In this document: positions 39,103 through 46,541 of the stretch, piece by piece | Position numbering within the stretch: position 1 is the first letter of the stretch | Layout of the letters: each line of letters begins with the position of its first letter | Origin: Paraeggerthella hongkongensis | GTDB taxonomy: Bacteria; Actinomycetota; Coriobacteriia; Coriobacteriales; Eggerthellaceae | Direction: 5' to 3' | Length of the DNA stretch: 64,000 bases | Assembly: GCF_003340345.1 (NCBI RefSeq) | Contig: NZ_PPTQ01000011.1 | Location: 1 to 64,000, forward strand | The notes under the pieces: generated by a model | Told to the model about the DNA's origin: nothing | Database searches by the model: none | Seen by the model: the letters and a program-made list of their open reading frames with translations, nothing else | Translations under genes and position numbers: made by a program

Positions 39103-39912
39103 TTAGGATAGGGCAATGCGGTCGCACAATCCGCATTCCGCCTGATCCGCCGACGCCTCGTACACCAAGCGCAACCCTTCCAACGTCAGATCGGGATTGG
39201 TCGTCGTAATGGTCTGCGACTGGGCGGCCACGCGAGAAGCAAGCCCGCCCGTAGCAACCACGGTGGTCTGGTAGCCCAGCTGATCGAAGATACGGCGCAC
39301 CAGCCCGTCCACGCGATCGGCCTCGCCGTAAACGATGCCCGCCTGAATGGCCTGCTCGGTGTTGTGCCCGATAGCAGTATGGGGATCGACCAGGTCGATG
39401 GCGCCCAGCTTGGTCGCGTGATCGAACAACGCCGACGACGACGTTTCGATGCCCGGGGCAATCACGCCGCCCACAAACCGACCCTGATCGTCCACTACCT
39501 CCATGTTGGTGGCCGTGCCGAAATCGACCACGATCACCGGCGCGCCGTACAACGCCTTCGCCGCCACTGCGTCGGCCACGCGGTCCGCGCCGATCTCGTG
39601 CGGGTTGGGATAGTCGGCCTCGAACAAATTCCCTGCGGTTTCAGCCGAGCACACCAGCGCGTGCTTGCCGATCATGCGCTTCGTCGCATCGCACCACGCC
39701 GCCGTCAGCTGCGGAACCACCGAAGCAAGCGCCACGCCGTCCAGGTCGTCGAACGCGATGCCCTCGGAGCTCAGCAAAGGCACCAGCTTGACGCGAAGCT
39801 CGTCCGACGTATGGCGCTTGTTGGTGGCCACGCGCCACCGAAACCGAAGAGCCCCCTCCTGGTAGATGCCGAATACCGTTTGCGTGTTCCCCACGTCGAT
39901 AGCAAGTAACAT
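39103..39912 (-). CDS. coaX: Type III pantothenate kinase
   Basis: First step of coenzyme A synthesis. 269 residues with ASKHA-fold motifs: AIDVGNTQTVFGI at the N-terminus, GADRVADAVAA in the middle (pantothenate and K+ site), VVDFGTATNMEVV and a GGVIAPG turn. Often next to birA elsewhere, but not here. A shared 131-nt divergent region separates it from the response regulator at 40044. Confidence 0.95.
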   Translation of the reverse strand: MLLAIDVGNTQTVFGIYQEGALRFRWRVATNKRHTSDELRVKLVPLLSSEGIAFDDLDGVALASVVPQLTAAWCDATKRMIGKHALVCSAETAGNLFEADYPNPHEIGADRVADAVAAKALYGAPVIVVDFGTATNMEVVDDQGRFVGGVIAPGIETSSSALFDHATKLGAIDLVDPHTAIGHNTEQAIQAGIVYGEADRVDGLVRRIFDQLGYQTTVVATGGLASRVAAQSQTITTTNPDLTLEGLRLVYEASADQAECGLCDRIALS

Positions 39913-40043
39913 GTTTCTGACAGTCTCCTTATACGACGCTTGAAATGTTTATAGTTGCTCTCGTCATTATGTCATTATAGCAACCCGCCCACGCTCATCT
40001 GTCAGGCAGCGGCCACGGGACCTATCTGATAGAAAGGCACCAC

Positions 40044-40739
40044 ATGAACGACACCCCGCATCGCATCCTCGTTGTAGACGACGAGCCGTCGATTACCGAA
40101 TTCGTCAGCTACGCCCTGAAGAAAGAGGGCTTCTACACCGACGTCGTGGACAACGGCGAAGACGCCCTGGCGCTGGCCACGAAAAACTCTTACGACCTGT
40201 TCGTTCTTGATATCATGCTGCCGGGCATGGACGGCTACGAGCTGTGCCGTCGCCTGCGCTCGAAGACCACCGTTCCCGTCCTGTTCCTTTCGGCGCGCGA
40301 CACCGAGCTGGACAAAGTGGTCGGTCTGGAAATCGGCGGCGACGACTACCTGGCCAAGCCCTTCGGCGTGCGCGAGCTGATCGCACGCGTGCGCGCGCTG
40401 CTGCGCCGCGGGTCGGGCGGAGATTTCCCCGGGGCCAACCATGCGGTCACCGCAAGCGGCATCACCCTGGACGAAGACGCCCACACAGCAGCGGGCGAGC
40501 ATGGCGAAATCGAGCTTACGCCGCGCGAATTCGAACTGCTGGCCAGCCTGATGAAGAATGCCGGAAAAGTGGTTTCGCGCGAAGATCTGCTCCGCGACGC
40601 CTGGGGTTGGGAGTACTTGACCGAAACCAAGACCGTCGACACGCACATCAAGCGTCTGCGTGATAAGATTGAGTCCGCCGGTTACGATCCCGGCCTGGTG
40701 GAAACGGTACGCGGATACGGATACAGGTTCAAGCAATAA
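40044..40739 (+). CDS. OmpR-family response regulator
   Basis: 231 residues. The receiver domain has VVDDEPS, phospho-Asp in LDIMLPGMDGYE and Lys in YLAKPFGVRE. The winged-helix DNA-binding domain (about 135-230) has LTPREFELLASLM and RGYGYRFKQ. AGAAAGG precedes the ATG. The gene overlaps or abuts the histidine kinase that follows, forming a standard pair. The controlled genes are not evident. Confidence 0.93.
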   Translation: MNDTPHRILVVDDEPSITEFVSYALKKEGFYTDVVDNGEDALALATKNSYDLFVLDIMLPGMDGYELCRRLRSKTTVPVLFLSARDTELDKVVGLEIGGDDYLAKPFGVRELIARVRALLRRGSGGDFPGANHAVTASGITLDEDAHTAAGEHGEIELTPREFELLASLMKNAGKVVSREDLLRDAWGWEYLTETKTVDTHIKRLRDKIESAGYDPGLVETVRGYGYRFKQ

Positions 40740-40762
40740 AAAGACTGCAGACATATTTCTCA

Positions 40763-41785
40763 TTGCTGGCAACCTTGCTTTCGCTGCTTGCCAGCGCAGT
40801 TGTTCTCCTGGTTTGCCTTCTCGCCTTCGGCACTCCGCCGAGGGCGTTTTTGCTGCTGATTCCCGTCCTGCTGGTCACGTTCCCTTTAAGCCTGGTCATC
40901 GGCCATTTTCTGTCAGAGCCGCTGCGCATGCTGGCCAAGAAGACCGCCGCGTACCGATCGGGCATGGACGTGTCCATCGAGGCGGATGGCAGAATGCTGG
41001 AGGCCGATCATCTGGCAAACGATTTCCGCGCGCTTGTTCAAACGGCAAAGACGCAGCAGCATGATCTGGCGCTGAAAGAGCGTCGCCAAGCTGCCTTCAT
41101 CAGCGACGTTGCCCACGAGTTGCGGACCCCCCTGACCGCCATCCGCGGCAACGCCGAAATGCTGGAAGACCCCGACCTTCCTGCGGAGCTGCACGATAAG
41201 TTCTGCTCCATCATCATCAACGAGAGCGAGCGCCTCAGCCGCCTGACGCACGATCTGCTCACCCTTCAGCGCATAGAAGACGACAGCATGCCCTTCGAGC
41301 TTTCGCGCGTGAACCTTCGGGAGCTTGCCTCGGGCGTGGTCGATGCGCTGGAGCCCATCCTACGCGACCGGCAGGCGCACACCGAGATCATGGGAGAAGC
41401 GCCCGACGTGCTGGGAAATCCCGACAGGCTCAAGCAGGCCGTCACGAACCTGGTGGAGAACGCAAGCCGATTCATCGAGCTGGGCGGCCATATCACCATC
41501 GAGCTGTTCGGGTTGAGGGGCAACTCCATCATCGCCGTGAGAGACGACGGCACCGGCTTCGGTGACGTAGATCCGAAACTCCTGTTCGACCGCTTCTACC
41601 GCACCGACGCCTCGCGAAGCCGCGGAACGGGCGGCACGGGGCTGGGCCTGGCCATCGTGAAATCCGTGGTCGAAGCACATGACGGCACCGTCGAGGCCAT
41701 CAACCTGCCCGACGGCGGCGCCTGCTTCATCATCGCCTTGCCGTCCATCCCGGCCGACATCCGCACCGACCAGTCGGGACGGTAA
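40763..41785 (+). CDS. Sensor histidine kinase paired with the OmpR regulator
   Basis: 340 residues from the TTG at 40763. Two membrane segments lie close together near the N-terminus with almost no external loop, followed by a HAMP-like linker, the phospho-His box SDVAHELRTPLTAIRGNAEML and a HATPase domain (VRDDGTGF, GTGGTGLGLAIVKS). The TTG start leaves no basic residues before the first helix. The same frame extends upstream to codons reading IKRLQTYFS, where an ATA at 40736 overlaps the regulator stop. True initiation is therefore uncertain. A tiny external loop suggests intramembrane sensing. Confidence 0.86.
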   Translation: MLATLLSLLASAVVLLVCLLAFGTPPRAFLLLIPVLLVTFPLSLVIGHFLSEPLRMLAKKTAAYRSGMDVSIEADGRMLEADHLANDFRALVQTAKTQQHDLALKERRQAAFISDVAHELRTPLTAIRGNAEMLEDPDLPAELHDKFCSIIINESERLSRLTHDLLTLQRIEDDSMPFELSRVNLRELASGVVDALEPILRDRQAHTEIMGEAPDVLGNPDRLKQAVTNLVENASRFIELGGHITIELFGLRGNSIIAVRDDGTGFGDVDPKLLFDRFYRTDASRSRGTGGTGLGLAIVKSVVEAHDGTVEAINLPDGGACFIIALPSIPADIRTDQSGR

Positions 41786-41799
41786 GCTGCGCGAAAACG

Positions 41800-42291
41800 C
41801 TAGCGTGCCGGGTGATGGGCATGGCGGCGCGTCGAACGGAAAAGCACGAACGCAAGAACGGCAACGATCACGACGCTCGTTCCGATAGCGCACACGGCCT
41901 GCAAATGAATGGCGGGGATGCCCACCAGCATGCCAATAATGTACGGAACCAACCAAGCAAGCCATACCACCGTGCTGAACGTGTGGAATCGCAGCATCGA
42001 ACGCTCGTTTTGACGAACGTAGGTGACGGTTGCCCAAGTGGCGTGAATCAACATGAGCGCGATGGCTAGCATGCCGGTAATCGCATGCACGCCAAAGCCC
42101 GACGCACCCGATTGCTGCGCGATATTGCTCATGAGCATGGTTCCCGTCGTGTCGCAAGTCAGACCCGCCCAGAACAGAACCACATGACGGAGCGACAGCG
42201 TCCCCGACCGACGCTCGCCGAACACGCCGATGGTGTACAGGATCAGCGCAAACGTGATAGCGGTGCTCGCTGCAATCAAATCCCAGCTCAT
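41800..42291 (-). CDS. HsmA/TIGR03987-type membrane protein
   Basis: 163 residues with four to five hydrophobic segments and conserved His residues (RHVVLFWAG, GVHAITGML, LIHATWATV). The pattern matches the TIGR03987 / HsmA family, small membrane proteins of unclear function sometimes linked to heme or redox homeostasis. AAAGGAG precedes the ATG at 42291. It is transcribed divergently from a tetR gene with a palindromic operator between them, so it is probably that regulator's target. Confidence 0.8.
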   Translation of the reverse strand: MSWDLIAASTAITFALILYTIGVFGERRSGTLSLRHVVLFWAGLTCDTTGTMLMSNIAQQSGASGFGVHAITGMLAIALMLIHATWATVTYVRQNERSMLRFHTFSTVVWLAWLVPYIIGMLVGIPAIHLQAVCAIGTSVVIVAVLAFVLFRSTRRHAHHPAR

Positions 42292-42333
42292 TGCATGCTC
42301 CTTTCGTTATCGGGCAATCGCCCGTCTATATAT

Positions 42334-42365
42334 ATGAACCTCGTTCATTAATGAACAAGGTTCAT
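42334..42365. promoter_or_regulatory. TetR-type operator between hsmA-like gene and tetR
   Basis: Two 16-bp halves, ATGAACCTCGTTCATT and AATGAACAAGGTTCAT, are inverted copies differing at one position. Each half itself contains GAAC/GTTC repeats, so up to two dimers could bind. The site is 43 nt upstream of the HsmA-like start and 131 nt before the tetR start. Confidence 0.85.
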
Positions 42366-42495
42366 ATTAGAAAGAGGGCTCGCTCATGGCAAGCAGTCTG
42401 GAAGATCGCCACGGTTTCTTCACGCCCGCGTTCGCATCCTTCCTCTACAATGAGGATCGTTCGCGCACCGACTACCCTTCGTACGGGAGGCTTCC

Positions 42496-43059
42496 ATGGG
42501 TAATAAGCCCGTCATCACCAAGCAACAGGTACTGGATGCAGCATTCGAGCTGGCCAGCACGAAAGGCCTTTCGGGATTGAGCATCCGGGAGGTCGCACGA
42601 TCCTGCGACGTTGCCGTTGGCACGGTTTATAACTCCTATCCCACAAAGTCCGACCTGGTCAACGATGTGGTAGGAAAATTCTGGAACGAATCGCTTTCCT
42701 GTTTCATGCCGTTGGCTGCTGCAAACGGCGACTTCGTGGATCTCTGCCGAGACCTTGCCGCCAAGCTTTCGGTTGCCCTCGAGAAGTTTCGCAACGACTG
42801 GCTGGCGGAGGTATCTACGCTCAACACGCACGATCTTGCCGCAGCGCACCTGCGCGAGGAAGCGTGCTTTGCGCACATCCGAAAAGGCCTGATCTACGCA
42901 ATCGAGCGCGATCCCCGCATCGTCAAAGAACGGCTCGAGGGTCCCCTTGCGCCGGAACCCCTGTGCGTTTTCGTATGGGCCAGCATGCTCACCTCCGTCA
43001 AACGGGGAGATTTTTCCTGCGAAACGCTGTTCGAGCTGCTCAGACGAACGCTGTACTAA
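42496..43059 (+). CDS. TetR-family transcriptional regulator
   Basis: 187 residues. The N-terminal helix-turn-helix (about 8-55) reads VLDAAFELASTKGLSGLSIREVA...VGTVYNSYPTKSDLV, a clear TetR signature. The C-terminal ligand domain is unassigned. GGGAGG precedes the ATG. It probably represses the divergent HsmA-like gene through the palindrome at 42334-42365 and may autoregulate. Confidence 0.92.
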   Translation: MGNKPVITKQQVLDAAFELASTKGLSGLSIREVARSCDVAVGTVYNSYPTKSDLVNDVVGKFWNESLSCFMPLAAANGDFVDLCRDLAAKLSVALEKFRNDWLAEVSTLNTHDLAAAHLREEACFAHIRKGLIYAIERDPRIVKERLEGPLAPEPLCVFVWASMLTSVKRGDFSCETLFELLRRTLY

Positions 43060-43103
43060 GAACGCAAAGAGGGTGCAACCCGCGCCGGAAGGGGAACGAG
43101 CGC

Positions 43104-43847
43104 ATGATCATCGGCATAACGACCACCTTCGTGGTGGAAGAGCAAAAGGACGAGCGCGTTCCCGTCGAACGCGTTACGGCAGAGTACGTGCGACGCGTTG
43201 CCGCCACGGGAGCGGTGCCTGTTCTGCTGCCGCCGATAGACGGCACGGACGAAGACAACGAACGCATCGCACGCGAGCTTATCGAACGCATCGACGGGCT
43301 GGTGCTTGCCGGCGGAGGCGACATCGCGCCGACCCGATACGGCGACCACGAACAGCTTCCCGAAACAACTTACGTGTTCGACACGCGCGACGCGCTGGAG
43401 CTGGAGCTTGCCCGACTCGCGCACAAATTCGACGTTCCCACGCTGGGCATCTGCCGCGGCATGCAGGTCATGAACGTAGCCCTTGGTGGCACGCTGCACC
43501 AAGACGTGCACGCCTGCGGCCTGACTACGGCAAAGCATCAGCAAAAGCCGCCTTACGACGTGACGCAGCAAAACGTTCGCCTTGCTGTCGACAGCGCGCT
43601 AGGACGCGCGCTTCAGGCAGATCCGCAGGTCAAGGGCCCGCAACGCACGATCACCGTGAATTCCATGCACCATCAGGCGGTATCCGAGGTCGCACCGTCG
43701 CTTCGCGTGTCGGCCGTCAGCGACGACGGGCTGATCGAAGGCTTGGAAGATCCCACGCGCACGTTTTTCCTGGGCGTTCAGTGGCACCCCGAGTACTTGG
43801 ACGACAACGCTCCCCTGTTCCAGGCGCTCGCCGACGCCGCGCGCTAG
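43104..43847 (+). CDS. Class I glutamine amidotransferase-like hydrolase (PuuD/peptidase C26 type)
   Basis: 247 residues. The nucleophile Cys is in LGICRGMQVMN, and the catalytic His/Glu in VQWHPEY near the C-terminus. The family includes gamma-glutamyl-GABA hydrolase of the putrescine pathway, but no other puu genes are adjacent, so the substrate is open. GGAAGGGG precedes ATG 43104. It begins 44 nt after tetR and could be co-transcribed. Confidence 0.88.
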   Translation: MIIGITTTFVVEEQKDERVPVERVTAEYVRRVAATGAVPVLLPPIDGTDEDNERIARELIERIDGLVLAGGGDIAPTRYGDHEQLPETTYVFDTRDALELELARLAHKFDVPTLGICRGMQVMNVALGGTLHQDVHACGLTTAKHQQKPPYDVTQQNVRLAVDSALGRALQADPQVKGPQRTITVNSMHHQAVSEVAPSLRVSAVSDDGLIEGLEDPTRTFFLGVQWHPEYLDDNAPLFQALADAAR

Positions 43848-43896
43848 GGCGCATCAGCGCGCGGAACGAAACGCGGGCGCGCCGAGTCCGTGCAGA

Positions 43897-43996
43897 GCGC
43901 GGGATGCGGGATGCGGAATGCACGGGCATCGGGGCCGTGCGGCGCGCAAAGCGCGGGATGCGGGATACATGGCATCGGGGCCGTGCGACGCGCAAA
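43897..43996. repeat. Short tandem duplication in intergenic DNA
   Basis: A 54-nt unit (43897-43950) is repeated at 43951-43996 with an 8-nt deletion. Shared blocks are GCGCGGGATGCGGGAT, GGCATCGGGGCCGTGCG and CGCGCAAA. No coding potential is evident. Confidence 0.8.
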
Positions 43997-44108
43997 GCGC
44001 TAACATGCCGAAGCCGCACGTTGCGGCCGCCACGGCGTGCAGCATGCGGCGCTCGGCGATGCCCCCAGACCGCGCCAAACAAACCCAGCAGCAAAAGCCC
44101 GATCGCTT

Positions 44109-44254
44109 CCTGTCAAAACAATCGAGTTTTGCGGCGATTTTCCGCCCCTGAGGAAGCAGCTTCTGGAACGCGTTTTACATCGCCCCAGGTCATGCAGCCA
44201 TCATAAGCCTTTATCCTGGTTTAAGGACCAGCAAAACTCGCTCGTTTTGACAGG
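44109..44254. repeat. Dispersed inverted-repeat element, copy R3
   Basis: Arms 44109-44132 and 44231-44254 match at 22 of 24 positions (CCTGTCAAAAC...CGAGTTTTGC). The interior is exactly 98 nt, as in R1 and R2. By hand count 65 of the 98 interior positions equal R2 read on its minus strand. It lies between the amidotransferase-like gene and fabH. The full 682-base spacer has no supported gene. Confidence 0.85.
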
Positions 44255-44454
44255 ACGCGCGAAGCCGAAGCAGAACCGCGCGCAGGGAGCCCGCGCGGAG
44301 CGCAGCCGAAAGCGCATCCTCCCTCGAACCGCGCGCCGCCGCCCCCTCCTCAAGGCGCGCCTCAAAGCGCACCTTGCCCGAATCCCATTGTGAAGGTAGC
44401 CTGATGTTTCCGTAAAGCAAGCCGCACCGCCTGATGCAACCTCGGCACCGATGC

Positions 44455-44481
44455 TATACTACTTTTAGTTTGATTATCAAA
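44455..44481 (+). promoter_or_regulatory. fabH promoter with FabT-like operator
   Basis: TATACT (44455-44460) is a good -10 box. Nine bases later TTTGATTATCAAA (44469-44481) is a perfect palindrome, preceded by TAG, and matches the FabT box known from Firmicutes fatty-acid synthesis genes. It would overlap the transcription start, the right place for a repressor. A weak -35 (CTGATG, 44431-44436) is 18 nt upstream. Confidence 0.75.
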
Positions 44482-44529
44482 GTATTTGCTCGCCAGGCAC
44501 GGCTGCCTGGCGGCCGGGAACGGAGCACT

Positions 44530-45639
44530 ATGGGCTGCACGATCATCGGATGCGGGAAAGCGCTTCCCGCGCTAGACGTCGACAACAACGCATTGGCAAC
44601 GCTGGTGGACACAAGCGACGAATGGATCGCGTCGCGCACCGGCATCGAAAGCCGACGCATCGCCTCTGACGAAACAAGCACCGACCTGAGCGAAAGCGCC
44701 GCGCGTCAGGCACTCGGCTGGAGCGAAGGCGGCTACGCGGAGCGCGTCGTGGACGCCAGCGAAATCGACCTTGTCATCTTCGCCACCATCTCGCCCGACG
44801 TGATGGTCCCCTCGTGCGCGGGGCTGCTGCGCAAACGCCTGGGGCTCTCGAACGCCGCGGCATTCGACCTGAACGCCGCATGCTCAGGATTCGTGTACGG
44901 CCTCTCGGTCGCAGAATCGATGATGGCGGCATGCGCGCCCAACGTCGCAGGCGCAAAGGGGCGCAACCTCATTCGCCGGGCGCTCATCGTGGGCTCGGAG
45001 CGCTTGTCGCGCATCACCAACTGGGACGACCGCAACACGTGCGTGCTGTTCGGCGACGGTGCCGGAGCGGCCGTGGTGGAATGGAACCAGGACCGTGCCG
45101 GCATTTTGAGCAGCTTCATTGCAAACGAGGACGATCCTTCCAATGCGCTCACATGCCCTGCCGCCTACGATTCCCCGGTTCCCTTCGATGCGGACGGCGT
45201 GAACAACGGCGCAAGATCGAACGATCGATCGCTGACGTCCATCGATGAAGAACTGGGCATAGCACAGCTGATTGCAGCCGGCGAACCACGCCAGGTACTG
45301 CGCATGGACGGGCCGAAGGTGTTCAAATTCGCGGCAGACGCTATGGCTACCGCCGTGTTCTCCGCTTTGGAACGCGCGGACCTGACGCTTGATGACGTGG
45401 CACTTGTCGTCCCCCACCAGGCTAACGAGCGCATCATCAAATACGCTGCGAAGAAAATGGGGCGTCCGCTTGACTTCTTCCAGGTTTCCATTGCCCATCG
45501 CGGCAATTCATCGGCCGCATGCGTGCCGATGACTTTGGCGGACGCGTACGAAAACGGGCGCATCAAACCGGGCGACATCGTAGTGCTTGTGGCTTTCGGC
45601 GGCGGCTTCACCTCGGGCGCCGTCGTCTACCAAGCGTAG
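44530..45639 (+). CDS. fabH: Beta-ketoacyl-ACP synthase III
   Basis: Initiates fatty acid synthesis by condensing acyl-CoA with malonyl-ACP. 369 residues, with an insertion of about 35 residues relative to E. coli FabH around residues 200-245. The Cys-His-Asn triad is visible in LNAACSGFVYGL, VVPHQANERI and AHRGNSSAACVPM. The start MGCTIIGCG at 44530 has GGAG upstream; the longer frame runs through the promoter. It stands alone, without other fab genes. Confidence 0.94.
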   Translation: MGCTIIGCGKALPALDVDNNALATLVDTSDEWIASRTGIESRRIASDETSTDLSESAARQALGWSEGGYAERVVDASEIDLVIFATISPDVMVPSCAGLLRKRLGLSNAAAFDLNAACSGFVYGLSVAESMMAACAPNVAGAKGRNLIRRALIVGSERLSRITNWDDRNTCVLFGDGAGAAVVEWNQDRAGILSSFIANEDDPSNALTCPAAYDSPVPFDADGVNNGARSNDRSLTSIDEELGIAQLIAAGEPRQVLRMDGPKVFKFAADAMATAVFSALERADLTLDDVALVVPHQANERIIKYAAKKMGRPLDFFQVSIAHRGNSSAACVPMTLADAYENGRIKPGDIVVLVAFGGGFTSGAVVYQA

Positions 45640-45666
45640 GAAATTGCGCTTCTAGCGTGAGATAGA

Positions 45667-45703
45667 CGGGGAGGGGCGAGGTCAACGACCTCGCCCCTCC
45701 CCG
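45667..45703. terminator. Bidirectional terminator between fabH and bioY
   Basis: CGGGGAGGGGCGAGGTC (45667-45683) pairs perfectly with GACCTCGCCCCTCCCCG (45687-45703) around three bases. This 17-bp stem sits between two convergent genes. It lacks a long T-run on either strand. Confidence 0.8.
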
Positions 45704-45751
45704 TTCCATGTGCGAACCCGCATCGCGGATACGCGCGCTCTGCCGTCGCGC

Positions 45752-46351
45752 TTATCGCTGCGGCACGGCGGTGCGTACGGCACGTGCGCAGATGGCAGCC
45801 GCCACCATCTTCAGCACGTCGACCACCACGAACGGAGCAATCGTGGTCATGAACGCAGCCATGGGATCGGTCCCGGTCACCGCCATGAACTGCGCCCAGC
45901 CGCACACGTACACCACGCACAGAAACACCAGGCAAACGGCAACATCCAGCACCAGCCCCTTCACTACGGAAACTTTCCCGTCACCCTCAAAACGACCGCG
46001 CAGCGCATGCAGCACCAGAAACACCACTGCTGCGCCCACCAGGCATCCCCACAAGTAACCGCCCGTGGGACCCGCCAGAACGCCGATGCCGCCGCGCATG
46101 CTGGAAAACACCGGCAACCCGATAGCGCCCAGCACCAGATAGCCGGCAATCGCGGCAAGGCATTGCTTGGGCGTGAGCACCAGAATGGCAAACGCGAACG
46201 CGAACATCTGCAACGTGAACGGAACCGGACCCAGCGGAACAGTCACCCAAGCGGAAACGGCCATGATGGCGATCGAAAGGCCGACGAACGCTATCGAACG
46301 CGTGCGGGACGCCGCGCCCTTCTTCTGCACCTTGCTGCGTGCTTCTTCCAT
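45752..46351 (-). CDS. bioY: Biotin transporter BioY
   Basis: Substrate-binding S-component of an ECF biotin transporter; 199 residues, six membrane segments. Family motifs VPFTLQ and GPTGGYLWG are present. AAGGAG lies nine nt before ATG 46351; ATG 46369 is an alternative. A BirA-type operator lies 66-98 nt upstream, predicting repression by biotin. No ECF ATPase genes are adjacent. Confidence 0.93.
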   Translation of the reverse strand: MEEARSKVQKKGAASRTRSIAFVGLSIAIMAVSAWVTVPLGPVPFTLQMFAFAFAILVLTPKQCLAAIAGYLVLGAIGLPVFSSMRGGIGVLAGPTGGYLWGCLVGAAVVFLVLHALRGRFEGDGKVSVVKGLVLDVAVCLVFLCVVYVCGWAQFMAVTGTDPMAAFMTTIAPFVVVDVLKMVAAAICARAVRTAVPQR

Positions 46352-46416
46352 GCGAAGACTCTCCTTCATCTCAACTCGATACTGCAAGGCGTCTATGCTA
46401 GCGCACGTTGCCCTAA

Positions 46417-46449
46417 TTGTGAATCAAGAGGTCATCGCAAGGGTGACAA
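46417..46449 (-). promoter_or_regulatory. Candidate BirA/biotin operator
   Basis: TTGTGAATC (46417-46425), 15 spacer bases, GGGTGACAA (46441-46449). Both halves match the TTGTAAACC-N15-GGTTTACAA biotin operator at seven of nine positions with the correct spacing. It lies upstream of bioY. The birA gene in this window encodes no DNA-binding domain, so the acting regulator would be elsewhere. Confidence 0.6.
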
Positions 46450-46502
46450 TCGCCGATTCGCGCAAAGCGAGCCGAAGTAAGCGCACGGCTGCAAACATGA
46501 AC

Positions 46503-46535
46503 GCGCGGTATCGTTCAAACAGTCCGATACCGCGC
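46503..46535. terminator. Hairpin between bioY upstream region and the MATE gene
   Basis: GCGCGGTATCG (46503-46513) and CGATACCGCGC (46525-46535) form a perfect 11-bp stem, 7 nt past the MATE stop. CTTCTTTTT follows on the plus strand, so it has a T-run only in that direction. Confidence 0.7.
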
Positions 46536-46541
46536 TTCTTT

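Noticed and set aside
43104-43847. Naming the gene puuD
   Set aside because: Catalytic motifs fit the family, but no other putrescine-degradation genes are adjacent.
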